Source of the DNA: Scolanthus callimorphus
Taxonomy: Eukaryota > Cnidaria > Anthozoa > Actiniaria > Edwardsiidae
Length of the DNA: 64,000 nt
Assembly: GCA_033964015.1 (NCBI GenBank)
Contig: CM066925.1
Location: 6,098,498-6,162,497, forward strand
Direction of reading: 5' to 3'
Shown: positions 46,705-59,242 of the stretch, piece by piece
How positions within the stretch are numbered: the stretch's first letter is position 1
How the letters are laid out: the number at the start of each line of letters is the position of its first letter
Program-made: the position numbers and the translations under genes
The notes under the pieces: generated by a model
The model's database searches: none
The model's input: only the letters and a program-made list of their open reading frames with translations
What the model was told of the DNA's origin: nothing

Positions 46705-47712
46705 CCATTGTTTTGCCATTGGCTGCCATCTTTGAATCCTCTGTTATGCATGAGCTTTGCGGCACTTGGTGAAATCGTCCATCGTCATGTCTAAAGAGTA
46801 TATCACTGTACTACAAAGTACCGGTCAACCCAACTTTGTCAAAAATCTTTAGATTCTCTCTCAAGCGGCAGACAAATACAGAAAATGTATGAAAAAGTCC
46901 TGAGAGTGACAATGCGGGTGAAATACAGTAAATGGATGAACACTTTCACAATCATTGTGAGGCTGACAGGCTTCAAAATCTTGTGACACCCGCCTAATGC
47001 GGAAGAGTTAAGATTAAAGTTAAAAAAAGCTATGGTACTAGGAAGAAAATATCATGGCAAAATGTCAGAGACAAGCCTTCTTTTATGAATGATATGTTTA
47101 TTACTTCCCACTCGCAGCTCTATATAGAAGATACTGAATTACTGGGTTCTGGAAAAGGGAATACAAATACAAATATGGAACGCTACTTAGAATATTTTAT
47201 AGAAATAAAGTCATTGAGTCTGTTAGTTTTGGCAACGGTGATCCTTTGCGCGGTAATTTGAGGGAATACATTCGGCACATAAGGTACCAATATCTCCAGC
47301 TTTTTTTAATATGTTGGTCATTATTGAAACATTTCATCAAATCTCAGTCAGGTGATTATTTTACGATATAAATTATAAACATTACCAATAAACTGGTCGT
47401 TACACCAAAAACTCTAAAGGCCACATTCAACCGAAATCAGTCAGGTCGATCGCATTTGCAACTATGGAAATGCTAAGCTGCTATGGCTATGCAGACTCGA
47501 AAGAGCTGTAACATTATGAATAACAAAGCATTCAAAATGGCTGCTATTGAGCAAAAATGTTCATTTCTTTAGCTTTCGCTACGAAAGAATACTGCCTGGC
47601 TCCATATCTACGATTTAAAAATACATATTGAAAACTATCACCTGTTATAAAATTGGGCCTTTAGCCTAAAATGCGCAATTCCCTCGAAAATATGCTCTAA
47701 TCCACCGGAGTA
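46705..47712. mobile_element. MITE family A, copy 2 (degraded)
   Basis: It matches the copy at 3757-4552 from GAACCATTGTTTTGCCATTG to the right end (AAATGCGCAATTCCCTCG, TAATCCACCGGA). It is longer inside and has lost or scattered its left terminal repeat. Confidence 0.75.
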
Positions 47713-50655
47713 ATTGCCCCCAAAAAATTGAAGAAAAAAAAATGCATTTAAATTTGGTCGTTTCCATTTTCACAGGGAATCGGAAAAGCTGCATTTGCGA
47801 AGGTACACGCATGGGAAGTTTCATTTCCCATTCTTCTACCATGGAAAATTCCACTTTTTCCATGGATGTTTGTCAAAAAAATATTTATCAGCCACGAAAT
47901 CTAAGAGGAACTTGAATCCCCTATTATTGTTTATTATTCCATTTTTTTCAAACAATCACAGGCAGATTACACACTACTCTTCACCCTTAGGCCGACCCTT
48001 GGTGACGTTATTGTTTTTCAAGAAAAAAAGCTTTGAAAATGCAACGAAAAGCTCAAAATAAATTAATCGTCTTGACCTGTTTCTTAATCATTTTTCAGCC
48101 TAGTTAACGCGTTTCAAACCTGTATGAAATCATTGGTGGCAAAACGCTCATTAGCTCACATGTTTCCTCTAGTGAACGTTGCACCACGCGCTTAGAATTC
48201 AAGATATCAGCTTGAAATTTTCCAATTATGTTTCATTTACAGTCCTCTATTGATATTCAGAACTCATCATTTTATAGCTCTCTCGAGATCTCTCATGCTA
48301 ATAAGCTCAAATTGTAAACAGAGGATCCTACTATTAAGCATATGATCAACTATTCGATATAAGAGTTCCTGTTCCTGTTTTTTTTTTTTTTTTTTGCGAC
48401 ACGCGATGACCCTTAAACAGCCTGAGGGCGCGAGCGCTACGAGATGATAGGTGTGTCTTCAGTTTTTATCGAGTTCCGTTTCGTTAGCAAGCAGAACAGA
48501 CGAGAGTAGAGCGGTGCCAAGTGAACATTTCAACACGTGGTTTTATCTCTACGTGGGAATGGATAGATTGTTATATAACCAGTAGCATAGAATAGTCGCG
48601 AGAATTCTATCGAGAAATCTGGGCACGTTCCGCCCGCACTCATTACAACACCGCGGCAAATCGCATTTGCCATGCGCTAAAAGATTCACTTCCTGTGAAA
48701 TGAAAACCAAAGAAATATTGTACAGAACAAAAAAATATCTCGTGCTGTATTGGAAATTTGGAAAACGTAAGCTCCAGATGCAAGCCGTAAGACCAAAAAA
48801 TGCAGAGCAGCTAGAATATGATCAATCTTTCTCTGAACTTTTGTATCTCGCACTTTAAGGCTTGCACCCAGTCGAAAATTATGGTTTAAACTTATCGTTC
48901 GCTTCGCTGTTAGCTCTACCTCCGTGTAAGAACCTGGGTATTGCTCATGAGTTGCGTCACACTGCCTCTTTTGTTTAGTAGAACGAATCATGATGAAATA
49001 TTAACTGAACAGAAAGGTGTCCTCTGTGAAACACGGAGATATACCCCGCTGTTATATGTAGAGTTTTTCCAGAATCGCGCATTATGAGCTGCGTTTTGAC
49101 GAGGTGTGACCATGTACACAGCAGATTTCAGTGTAGAGTGTCGAAAGAAAATCTGAAGCCGTTTTCTGCACGCTCTTATTAAGTTAGGTCTTTGTTACAC
49201 CAATTAACTAAACTATGAAGAAAAAGTGACTCTGCTCTTCTACGCGCCTGTCGGCCAATATATGTGTTTTCTTAAATCTGGCTAAAAAGCGGGCCGACCA
49301 TTTGAATGGGAATGTAAAAGAGATGCTTACTTTTTTTCAGAGTTACATTTCTAGTCCTTAGGGGCTATTCACATTAGGTAGCAACTAATTTGTAACACAA
49401 ATACAAATATTTTAGTTGAGTTTTTGTCTGCATGAATATTTTTCTGACCTACAAGCTGTGCATGCAGAAAATATGTTTCCAGTCACCCCCCTTTCCCCTC
49501 CATCAAAAGTCAAACAGTCAACCGCTTACTTGGATTCCTGTCAGTTTGTTGTTGAATGGGTTGATTCATTTTTTTTCTAATTGTACTTTCTTTGCGTTTA
49601 GTTTTCGACACTCGTGTGAAATTTGCTCTTTTCCCCTTTCGTGTTTGGTCAGAGTTATCGTGTTCTTTCTTTACGCTCAAGACCCAGAAATCTTACTAGA
49701 CAAAAGCTTTCACAAATCGAAAAAAAGTTAGATCTATTCCATTAATTTCACTCTATCTATACTTATCGCTACTTAAACTATTGCGATTAATTTTGAGGGG
49801 AAAAACAGGTGTCGAAAGGTGTGACACCATGGTATGCCCTGTCACCCCTTTTCAAAAGAACCAAAAACAAAAACATGATGGACAACATTTTATTGTGGAA
49901 TTATGATGCTGTGTTACAAATGTATAAGGTTTGGACGACCAGTGTCTACATTCATTTTATCTAGTTTTGTTTCTCGTCGAGCATGTCAATCTAGTTTTTG
50001 GGTTCTGTACATTATTTACACAAAACTATACAAGCAATTTTATTACAATCCAATCTGCTGGATACATTTGTCTTCTTTTAATTCCATTTTTCGTTTTAAG
50101 TCACTTTTTTCTCTTTTTTGTTAATATCTGCCAATTTATATTCGTGTCCGTACAAAGCTCGCAAAACTCAAAGCCTCTATGCCGTTAGCAGCAAACTAAG
50201 CGAGCGTACAAAAAAATGCGAAACTATGCGAACACGGGTCACTAGACAAATAACTGCCACCAACGGCAAAAACTTCAAGTTTGCTTACAGCTGTCTCGAG
50301 TGTGCAAAAGAACCTGCTTAATTCACAATCTGATGGCCATAAAACGCGAACAGAAACGTTGTTGTAATCATGAGCCGTGCTATGAGGAAAATCTGTTTAA
50401 AATCATTTGTATTAGGAACGGTCAAGATTAGAGAAGCGTTCGTCGCACGTGCCTATTAATGTGGCCTGTTCGAGTTAGCCATGTGCTTCATTCACTGTTA
50501 TAGAGGTTCTGTTTTTCTGGTGCACATTATTCGGCCAACTGGCCTTCGTTTTATCGTGGATGTGGTATTTAGTGTCACACCAGTCCAGACAGACAAAATG
50601 TCATCTGGTGTTTACTGATGCCTTCCCCTACGCCTACCTAGAATCACTTGTATGT
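47713..50655. other. Intergenic, nothing supported
   Basis: The sequence has a T run near 48380-48396. Short open frames (for example 48667-48858 and 49432-49731) show no domain-like pattern. I cannot support a gene here. Confidence 0.4.
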
Positions 50656-51360
50656 TTAGAGTTCTAAGGCAAAAAATCTGACGCTTAGCTCTTGTAGCAC
50701 CCTCTGGGGGAAGGGGAATATGCTGACCAATTTAAAGCCCCATTTTTGGTACAACGAGATGGCTGGCTTCTGAGCGCCTGTCGTTGACAAAATGACCTTC
50801 TTGTAATTTTGCTCTCTAGCAAACAGTAAAAGTTCTCGGATCAGTTTACCAGCGATCCCTTTCCTGCGTATTGTGGACGAAACAGACATCCTCTGTAGCT
50901 CCACCACCCCGTCTCCTTGGGAATCATTTTTGACAACTCCCACCATACCAACCACTCTACCATTGTACTCCGCTACCCACATGCAACAACCCTTGTTGAA
51001 CATGTAGAACTTGTCAATGTCTCGGAGATCAGTACTCAGGCAATTACTAATAAACTTCATCACTTCCAAGTAAATGTTTATGTACAGGAGAGCAGTCAGT
51101 ACTATACAAGCGACAAAATATAGCACCACAATCCAGAGGGACCAGCGAAAAGCTGCAGCGGCCACAAATATTGCAAAGAACAATGACAGTTTTGCATATC
51201 TTGGGAATACAATTTCCATGACGGGGTTAATGAGTTGTTGCATTCCCTCGGTGAAGATCTCACGGCATTGTACGTAATCTTGAGGCTCGTATGGTCGAAC
51301 AGTAACCTCATCCGTACTCGCCTTCGTTCGCGGAGGATTCTCCGGTCTCGTGTATGTCAT
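50656..51360 (-). CDS. NAT8-like membrane N-acetyltransferase (GNAT family)
   Basis: This is a 234-residue protein on one coding exon. It has a cytosolic start, a hydrophobic hairpin at about residues 57-97 (typical for NAT8/NAT8L proteins, anchored in the ER membrane), then a GNAT domain. Key signs are DIDKFYM and MWVAEYNGRVVGMVGVV, VVELQRMSVSSTIRRKGIAG with the acetyl-CoA loop RRKGIA at residues 165-170, and KPAISLYQKWGF. Family members acetylate amino groups of cysteine conjugates, aspartate or lysines; the substrate here is unknown. The ATG at 51358-51360 is 6 nt after a good acceptor (ttatttgacag), so a 5' UTR intron is likely. Length fits the family. Confidence 0.92.
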   Translation of the reverse strand: MTYTRPENPPRTKASTDEVTVRPYEPQDYVQCREIFTEGMQQLINPVMEIVFPRYAKLSLFFAIFVAAAAFRWSLWIVVLYFVACIVLTALLYINIYLEVMKFISNCLSTDLRDIDKFYMFNKGCCMWVAEYNGRVVGMVGVVKNDSQGDGVVELQRMSVSSTIRRKGIAGKLIRELLLFAREQNYKKVILSTTGAQKPAISLYQKWGFKLVSIFPFPQRVLQELSVRFFALEL

Positions 51361-52270
51361 GGTTTTCTGTCAAATAAAAAGTAAGACAAATAAGTTCTAC
51401 TGCTCCGTTTAGTTCGAATACTCGTGAAGTTCTCATCGGACGTTTGACAAAAGCCTGGATCGTATTTCGATCCCAACATGATAATATGCCAAAAATGGTA
51501 TCACCCCTTTTGACCTTGAAGTCGCTCCTTCGACAAGGAATGAAAGCAATGTTTACATTTAACTACGGTTTCTTGGTTTCAGCTAGAACTGCTAACTTCG
51601 CCTCTCTTTATACAACTATTTATTCTTTGGATGAATCCAGTGTTCAGTGGAGATTTTGGATTTGGTGAGATACCCTTAGCTATCAATCAACGTAAGAGGG
51701 TGCTCGCGCTATGCACGGTAGTCGCTACGGCTTGAACGAGTCTCGACAAAACAGGAAAAACCGTATCCACTGAGAGATTAGGAAATCTTTTATCATGTGG
51801 ACTACTAGATTGCAAATATGAGTCACTTTTAAAACCTATGAACACAACCATTGCTAGACAGTTTACATTGATTAATCCCCCTAATAAGAGCTCGCTTCTC
51901 GTCGCTTCGATCTCGACTTGTGGCAAGAGGAGCAGAGTACAGTACAATGGATAATACCTTTTCAAGTGCTTTGCGGTCTTCGAGGAAGAGCTCAACTCTC
52001 TAGAGCATTCGATTCTCTTGTATTTCTACAGACTCAAGTCGATCACTGTTACAAATAAGCACAAAGGAAATTAAAATTAGTATTGTGTCTTATGTAACGT
52101 GAACACTCGTGCAACGAGGCGAAAAATACCTGCAAAGTATTCAAATGGCAACTATCCAGCATACCTTGAAGTGTAGCTCCGCCAGCAGAATTCCAAGTTC
52201 TTAGAGAAAAAAGGACACTGAAGTTGATTGCGCAAAAGTAGAGCTACTCTTTTGTCTAGTACAGGCGATA
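51361..52270 (-). other. Putative 5' UTR exon and intron of the NAT8-like gene
   Basis: On the minus strand, an acceptor ends at 51367. The best upstream donor is CTTCAAG|gtatgc at 52164/52165, giving a non-coding first exon starting at roughly 52270. This is an inference from splice signals only. Confidence 0.4.
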
Positions 52271-52296
52271 TTTAGTGACCTCCAAACAAGATCGCG

Positions 52297-52309
52297 CTAT
52301 AAATATACC
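52297..52309. promoter_or_regulatory. TATA-like sequence, possible promoter of the NAT8-like gene
   Basis: CTATAAATATACC reads as TATATTTATA on the minus strand, about 30 bp before the proposed first exon. It also reads as TATAAATA on the plus strand, so direction is not certain. Confidence 0.25.
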
Positions 52310-53658
52310 CTGATCTTGGGAGTCGGACGTGTAAACAAAACAGAATCCGCTGAACAGATACCATGGGCGCAGCAAGGATCAACCAATCATATCTCGGGAT
52401 TTGCTTTCATAACTTCCTACGTGCGAAGCGCTCGTGTACGTGAGAAAAAACAGCTCGTGAGAAGGGAATTGCAGAGTTTTAAGTCGACCCGAAATCAGCC
52501 ACATGTGGTGTACAACTGCACGATCATCCATTCAATTCATACCTCTGTAGAATCTAACTGTTTTCAGCTGGGACGTTTCAATTTGAGTTCAGCTTAAGAA
52601 TATCACGGTGTCCGGCGAAAGCTCTAGAGAAGAGACCGGAGTTGTTTTCAGTTCCTGTCCGTGATATCAACCTAATCTGGGCATGTATTTGTTATCTGGC
52701 GATGATGAATGCATCCCTGCACACCAACACGTCTCTATCAGGGCAAAAACATTTTTTGGGGGGCATCTTAATATGCTTTCCATTGACCATCTCTACTATA
52801 AGACCTATAAATGCTTGTAATAGTCCGTAATAAAGAACTACCCGAGCCAACGGCAAAGCATGCTGGAATGCAATTATTTCTATAGAAAATATCGGCAATT
52901 TTATTGGCTTAGACACAAAAATTGGTAAAACCATCATTTATGGTAAGATATTAGCACATGTGGTACTCATATACAGGATATACGATTTTTAAAGACTTCG
53001 TATGGGGAACCTAGCGTAAAACAGTGATTCTCTTTCCTTTGTTTTTCTGTAATGCGATTTGTCTGGAGAGTTTTTATCGCCATATTTTCTCAAGCAATTC
53101 GAAATCTATAATTTTTTCACTTGATTATGTCACTAGTCATGACAACTTTCTGTTGTAAAATAAGGGACACATCCTATTGTGGGGAACCCTGAATGCCGTA
53201 GAACAATGGAGTTTCGCTTCCTTCTTGCATGGATGTACAAACCATTGAATCCAAGCTGACCTTGAGATCACGTTCTAGTCTTCATATTCTAAAGTGCGAG
53301 TGCTTCAAAAACAAGACGCGAACTTGTCTTATAATATTTGTCGAACAAACTGTGAAAAAAGAGCGCGCTGCATTCTTGGTAGTTCTGCTGGGACATGGCT
53401 TTGGTATTTTTTGAATAAAGAAGAGCGCGCGCTTATCAGCCATTTGTGTTAGAACCCGGGGCGCCGGATTCACCCTCGTGTATATGTATTGTTTTCAAAT
53501 CAGAAACGGAAAATAAAAAGCTAGTGCTGTTGGAGCTAGTGCTGTTAGAACTTTTTAATTAATTTTTCTCTTTTCACTTATAAAAAAAACAATGTACCTA
53601 GCTGTACGGATAAGTGAAATGTATGTTTGTATGCGAGATGAATGTGACAATCAGAAAG
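52310..53658. other. Intergenic, nothing supported
   Basis: No recognised gene or repeat family. Confidence 0.4.
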
Positions 53659-53830
53659 TTGTCCCATTTCAGATCACGTGGCATTCCCATGAGTATTCTT
53701 TCTTTGTTTTTCTACTTAGCACTGAAGGATATATGAATATGGAAGCATCCTAAACAAAGAAAGAATATTCAAATGAATGCCACGTGATCTGAATTGGGAC
53801 AACATTACGCCCAAGCTAGAGGCTATATTG
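53659..53830. mobile_element. MITE family D, copy 1
   Basis: It is a hairpin with CCCATTTCAGATCACGTGG and its complement, plus a centre near GAAGGATATATGAATATGGA. Related copies are at 55782-55980 and 58592-58796. This copy has diverged ends. Confidence 0.8.
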
Positions 53831-55254
53831 TCGCGTTAATTTCGATAATTGTTTTTTAACTTGAATCGGGGGGGACTCCCTATATTCGCAGGGGTGACCG
53901 TCGTATTTTTAGGGGTTGAAATCGGCGATCTGGTATTTTAGGGGTTCGAAAATAAATAAATAAAAAACTGTATGGTAAGAAAAGATAGGTATTTTTTAGG
54001 GGATTCTCACGCAAATAAGCTACGTCGAAGAAAACCTGGTGACAGGTCCATAGGTCATAGGTCCAAAATATTTAAATAATGTTAGCGTATTTGAAACTCG
54101 AGACGGATACATTTGATGTATATCTAAATAAACGGCCGACGGTCACCCCTCCCGGAACATGAATAGTCCTTTTCTTTGATATGCCTCGTTCTCTAAGACG
54201 GGGACTATACTGCATTCAGCCATGAAGCACATACCGACATAACAGGTCTAACAACGTTACGTCAGTATACCATCACAGAAATGAGAAAAACAGTGCCTTT
54301 TTAGATTAAATGGGATCCTAGCCTGACGCGATAGAATTGATTTCCCTCAATTTACGCGGCACGTTTACTGCGAAGTTCTAGCTGGAGTTAGGGTTGGTTT
54401 TCACTACGACATAAGTATAAGAAGAACGGAAGCCTTCGATCCTTATGCTTACGTTTGGACGTAGTAAAAACCGCACTAAGGGAAAATAGTTAGTTTGATC
54501 CTTATGCTTTACGCTGCAAACAATTAAGACAGGTTATTTTACAACTTCGAGCAACGTTTAGCAAAAAAATAGTGTCACTCAATGATTGCTATCCTAATTT
54601 GTAGATTTGTGGTCCACATTTCGAAATATCACAAAAGACAGAAGACTGGGTTCGCGCCGCCACAGAAATAAGCGGTCAAAAATGGAAAAAATTATATAGA
54701 ATCTATAAGGCTGTGATTGACATCACCATTTTAGGTGTGAAAATATGTCTATCTTTAAAAACTAAAAATTAATTTTCTCAGCTTCCTTTGGAATTTTTTT
54801 ACTGGGGCGATAATACACGAACACTACCATGAAGACCTTCCAAATGAGACTAAATTGAAAGCAACAACTTTTTTTATATTTTTTATTTCGAGTAACAAGA
54901 TTTTTTGCCGCTTTCTGGCAAAATTGCTCAAAGTTCTAAAAAAATCTGTCTTAAGTGGACACGGCAGAATTTCGTTTTTTTTTTTTCAAGTTATACGCTA
55001 TATACATTTGATGAAAATATGTCACAATGTAATCTTAACCCCTACGCTCTCATCCTAATGTCAAAACAGAAACAAAATACTAAACAAAAAGGACACGCTT
55101 TTTCTACTGTTCCTTTTTTCTTTGCGTGTAAATACAAAAGATATATCTAGCTTCAAAAAGTGGGGGTACTCAGCCCCTTAGTTCAAAACGTGGGGGTGCT
55201 CGAGCACGTACCCCCCCCCCCCCCCCCCCCCCCCCCGGGTCCTCCGCCTGATTA
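53831..55254. other. Intergenic with short palindrome and C26 tract
   Basis: There is a small inverted repeat at about 54391-54482 (GTTTTCACTACGACATAAG against CTTACGTTTGGACGTAGTAAAAAC) and a run of 26 C at 55211-55236. Nothing else was supported. Confidence 0.5.
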
Positions 55255-55560
55255 CGTTGACAATTTTCCTTGACTAGGAGACCGCCAGCAATGTTCCTTA
55301 ACAATTTTATTTGCTCTTGTACACGAGACAAAATTGGACAATTTTCCTTGACAAGTATCCTTGTTTAAAAGTTTCACATGTTAGCTTTTCAACAAGGATA
55401 CTTGTCCAAGGAAAACTTGTCCATTCTGTCTCGTCTAAAATGAAAATGAAAAATTATCAAGGAAAATTGCTCGCTCGTGCGTCAGTAATTTGAAATTTGG
55501 CGCGTCTACACAGTCAAGTTTCCTTGTCAAGGAAAAATTGTTCGTGTAGACTGGGCTTTA
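55255..55560. mobile_element. Inverted-repeat element with CAATTTTCCTTGAC ends
   Basis: Several copies of CAATTTTCCTTGACAAG face their complements. The inner hairpin is at about 55326-55428 (GACAAAATTGGACAATTTTC to its partner). The right end has TCAAGGAAAAATTGTTCGTG. Confidence 0.65.
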
Positions 55561-55781
55561 CAGTTCGAACCGATGAGCCGCCAATGGCGTGTTTGATCAC
55601 GCAACACCACGAGCGACGTCAGATGAAAATAGAAACCTTGTGCAATGGAATGGTTCTTGATTATTTCAGGATCATTTTAGGAAGAATTTACAAATAAGAG
55701 CAACACCAAGGTCAACGCATTGACAGAGATGTTATTAACGCACACGTATAGGTTCTCGACTTGAATGTGGCACGTGTTGGG

Positions 55782-55980
55782 AATAGACTTCCTCGGTTTG
55801 GGCGTAATTTTGTCCCATTTCAGATCACGTGGAATAATCCTTGAATAATCTTTCTTTGTTTGGAATGCTTCCATGTTCATATATCCTTCGGTGCGTAGCA
55901 GAAAAACAAAGAAAGAATACTCATGGGAATGCCACGTGATCTGAAATGGGAAAACATTACGCCCAAGCCAAGGTCTATTA
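55782..55980. mobile_element. MITE family D, copy 2
   Basis: The ends AATAGACTTCCTCGG and CCAAGGTCTATT are inverted. The arms carry TTTCAGATCACGTGG and CCACGTGATCTGAAA. Confidence 0.85.
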
Positions 55981-56543
55981 CTAGGGGCAGCGTTTCTACT
56001 TGCAGGCTTGCAGGTCGATTTATACATGTTTATAGATGGTATAAAATGTAAATGTATGCACTTTTATTGTACGACTGTGACGTCAATTTACCAAATAAGG
56101 TCAAAATTGAGTGCAGATATGGAGACGTATTACATGGCTGAGAATAGCAAACCGGTTTCGCACGCGCGGTTAAGCTACTATCCCTATACTAGAAGTTATA
56201 GCCTACTAGTAGCGAAAAGAGTCGGATTTGAAAGCCAGAAAAGGGAAATGACCAGACCAGAAAACTTTTTGGGCTATACAAACTGACCTACTAGTGTGAT
56301 TTTACTAAAACAATTATTAGTCCTCATCTTCGTTCTACGAGCGACTCAGAAAACACGATCTCTAATTGTTAATACGACTGTTCGTTGTCGGCCGTTAAGC
56401 TCGGTTCCTAAACCACGGTATATTTGTCTATAACGCAGGTCACAGGGTATTCAATGAGTCATTGTTCATTTGTTGTCTTCGGGAAACGCTGTCATTTCCA
56501 CGTACTTACATTATTGCTGTAATTGTCCCATACACATAAATCA

Positions 56544-56866
56544 TTAGCTAGGACTTCTTCCCCTTACCTTTCCCTTTCCTTTACCCCCTCCCCCCTTGCC
56601 AGTACTAGCTCCTCCCTTGCCACTACTAGCTCCAGCCTTGGTACTACTAGCTCCAGCCTTCGTAGGTTTCTTGCTCTTGACTAGCATGGCACTATTGTCT
56701 AAACTCTCGTCCTCATCATCCTCATCCACTTCATCGCCTACCTCATCATCGGCAACACCGGCTCATCGCTTGCCCCACCCTTACGACTCTTGGTCGAGCT
56801 GCCTTTGATAGCGTAGGGTGTCTTGTGAGCCTCTTTGTTGTATGTTCTTGTAAACGCTGATTTTGT
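56544..56866 (-). CDS. RFC1: RFC1 last coding exon, with apparent -1 frameshift
   Basis: The exon begins after acceptor gtttcttttgcag at 56866. It reads TKSAFTRTYNKEAHKTPYAI, which matches the conserved end of RFC1, then KGSSTKSRKGGASDEP. There the frame breaks: it continues for a few residues to a TAG at 56737-56739. A second frame, offset by one base from about 56763, carries the expected acidic-then-basic tail (DEVDEDDEDESLDNS, KSKKPTKAG, KGKGKVRGRSPS) to TAA at 56544-56546. One missing base near 56760-56763 explains this. It may be a real allele, a pseudo-tail or an assembly error. Confidence 0.88.
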
Positions 56867-57671
56867 CTGCAAAAGAAACGACGCTGTCAAGTTATTTCGG
56901 CTTCAGGCATACATCAATAACATAAACTACGATCAAAAGAGCCTGTGTCAGTCTCCATTTTGACAGCATAACAGCATACCAAGTCGGAGAAAGCATCCAT
57001 TTCCATCGGCTGATTTAGATTGAATTTGGTAAATCAAATCTGAAACTTTGCTTTTAGATGTTTATTAAGAGATTTCTACACGTAGTTCGTCTTCTAATAT
57101 CAAACGAAAACAATAATAACAAAGGAGTGCCTGGGCCCTTAAATTATTTTGTAAGTATTTTCTCCATACCTTAGCAGGAGCACTCACCACCATATAAAAA
57201 ATACCGTGAACAAAACCGTCGTTTTTGAAACGCTCACGGCCAAAACCAAATTGGAAGTATTCACCTTATTTGGAAGTGATGTTAGATCCCCTTTCTGATT
57301 AAGAATTTCGGCGACATTTACCAGAAAAAAAACACTGAACTTCGAGCGAGAACTCCTCCATGTTGGATCTAGCTTAGTAGCCCGGCCAGATCTATTTTGA
57401 GCATCCACAGGGAACCCGCGCGGCTCGCCCTAGTCCCCTTATAGACATCAGGCAAAAACGAGAGCAGATTCGCATTGCCGTCTCAAAATCGTATTAGTAA
57501 TTGTATCACGATTCTTAGTGCCACTAGCACCTAATTTGTCACTTGCCTGAAATGCCACCAAATTCGGCACACAAGTAGAAGACATCATGATCTTTAGCTA
57601 TACGCCATTTGTTTGCCAGAAGTTGAAAGGAAAATAGCGCCAAAACAATTTCCAAAGTTCTCTGTTGGTTG

Positions 57672-58377
57672 TAGTCTAGTCGCCAGAAGGGGTTCACGTG
57701 CACCCCCCGGAACTAGTATCGAGACATAATTTTTTGGAACCCTTAGGATATCAAGAAACTGGTTTTAGATGTCCCACGCCCAACAAGTGTCCCACGGCCA
57801 CTTTTTGGACCGATTTTTGTTTTTTAATTATATTCTTTTGTTATTTAATGAGATTCAATGAGGCAATTTCATGGACTGTAGCACTGTTCAGAAAAGCATT
57901 CCAGTCTTAACACTTATGCTATTATAGTGTCATTAATAGACTGAACACATATGTACAATTTACATGCCCGTTTTTATGTTCCTTACTGATATATATTTTC
58001 TAAGACTTTGTCAGCCTTTGTATTTCTATTAGGAAATACCATTAACGATATGCATATGTGACGGGAAAAGGCTGAGACAGCAATTTAATTAGTCTACATG
58101 TGATCAGAGTATTCCCAAGATCGTAAAAGTATAGTTTTAGAATCTAAAGAGCTTTTTTGTACCGTGCTACAATCTATAAAATTGGCTAATTGAATCTCAT
58201 TAAATAACAAAAGAATATAATTAAAAAACAAAAACCGGCCCAAAAAGTGGCCGTGGGACACTTTTTCGGGCTGGGGACACCTTAAACCAGATTCTAGACA
58301 CCCTAAGGGTTCTAAAAATATATGTCCCCATAAATGTTCCGGGGGGTGCACGTGAACCCCCTCTGGCGACTAGACTA
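57672..58377. mobile_element. MITE with about 230-bp terminal inverted repeats
   Basis: TAGTCTAGTCGCCAGAAGGG at the left has its complement at the right (CTCTGGCGACTAGACTA). Similarity continues through the GTTCACGTGCACCCCCCGG motif and ATTATATTCTTTTGTTATTT. The centre (about 57910-58090) is unique. Confidence 0.88.
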
Positions 58378-58591
58378 TTGTGCCATTTGGTTGTAATTCA
58401 TTGCGCCATCTAGCGCGCGCTCAAGCACTTTATTTGTGATTCTTTAACTTTGTTCGATAAACCTCTGTAGTTTTCCTAACAGAAATTAGTAAATAAGTTC
58501 ATAAAAAAGATTTTTCTACAAAAAAGAGTGGTACAAAATGCAAATATGGTAGAAAAACTCGAGTAATAACAAGTGGTTGAGTGAATCGTAA

Positions 58592-58796
58592 CAATAGACC
58601 TCCTCGGCTTTGGCGTATTGTTTTGCCCATTTCAGATCACGTGGAATTTCCCACGAGTATTCTCTCTTTGTTTGGAATGCTTCGATATTCATATGTCCTT
58701 CGGTGCGTGAGCAGAAAAAGAAAGAGAGAATACTCATGGGAATCCCACGTGATCTGAAATGGGAAAACATTACGCCCAAGCCGAGGAGGTCTATTA
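58592..58796. mobile_element. MITE family D, copy 3 (best preserved)
   Basis: AATAGACCTCCTCGGCTTTG at the left and AAGCCGAGGAGGTCTATT at the right are inverted. The arms of about 90 bp include the TTTCAGATCACGTGG palindrome-like block. Confidence 0.9.
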
Positions 58797-58875
58797 GTCG
58801 TCGAAGGTGACGTAAATATTGGTGAATATTTACAATTCGACTATTCGCCGATATCTGAGCCTGAGGCGACTAATT

Positions 58876-59069
58876 GTTTTAGTATAATTACTCAAGCAAG
58901 ATTTTTGCCCAAAAAGCGGGTTGAGGGGTAATTTTTAGTTTCTCGTAACACGTGCGCGCGATCCCAATGCTTTCAATGTTATATTCACCTATAGTTGAAT
59001 ATAGCAAAATATTCCGAACGTCTCGACCAATCAGCGCGGGGAATCGCTTGAGTAATTATGCTAAACTGT
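58876..59069. mobile_element. MITE beside the RFC1 penultimate exon
   Basis: The ends TTTTAGTATAATTACTCAAGC and GCTTGAGTAATTATGCTAAA are inverted. It lies 29 bp past the donor (on the minus strand) of the exon at 59099-59242. Its inner part resembles 38085-38180 in inverted orientation. Confidence 0.75.
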
Positions 59070-59098
59070 GATATCAATGTGTGATCGATTCTGCGAAC

Positions 59099-59242
59099 CT
59101 TGGATGGTATAGAAGACATGGGATCCCTGTGTCCATCGAACAGCCCCACTTCCATGACTGAGTCCCAGTCCTCTCGGGTCAAGTGATAAGCTTCAAGCAG
59201 ACCGATGACTCTGGAGATTCGCTCCTTCAAGTCTGGCGGGTC
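59099..59242 (-). CDS. RFC1: RFC1 exon: C-terminal helical region
   Basis: The exon is phase 0 to 0 (144 nt), with acceptor tcgttctcag and donor gttcgc (weak but supported by the fit). It reads DPPDLKERISRVIGLLEAYH, LTREDWDSVMEVGLFDG and ends SSIPSK. This matches the RFC1 segment after the clamp-loader collar, where other animals have a LTSQG...YYLMKEDFENIMEI-like pattern. Confidence 0.9.

Larger units (their letters stand above)
56867..59098 (-). other. RFC1 last intron with several transposable elements
   Basis: This intron contains the dispersed repeat at about 56940-57130 (copy of 5890-6115), a segment at about 57146-57415 with ends like those of the 1790-1965 repeat, and MITEs at 57672-58377, 58592-58796 and 58876-59069. 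No exon was seen. Confidence 0.6.

Noticed and set aside
52316..52597. 93-residue plus-strand frame just after a TATAAATA sequence
   Set aside because: No family resemblance. The TATA-like sequence can equally serve the minus-strand acetyltransferase gene.
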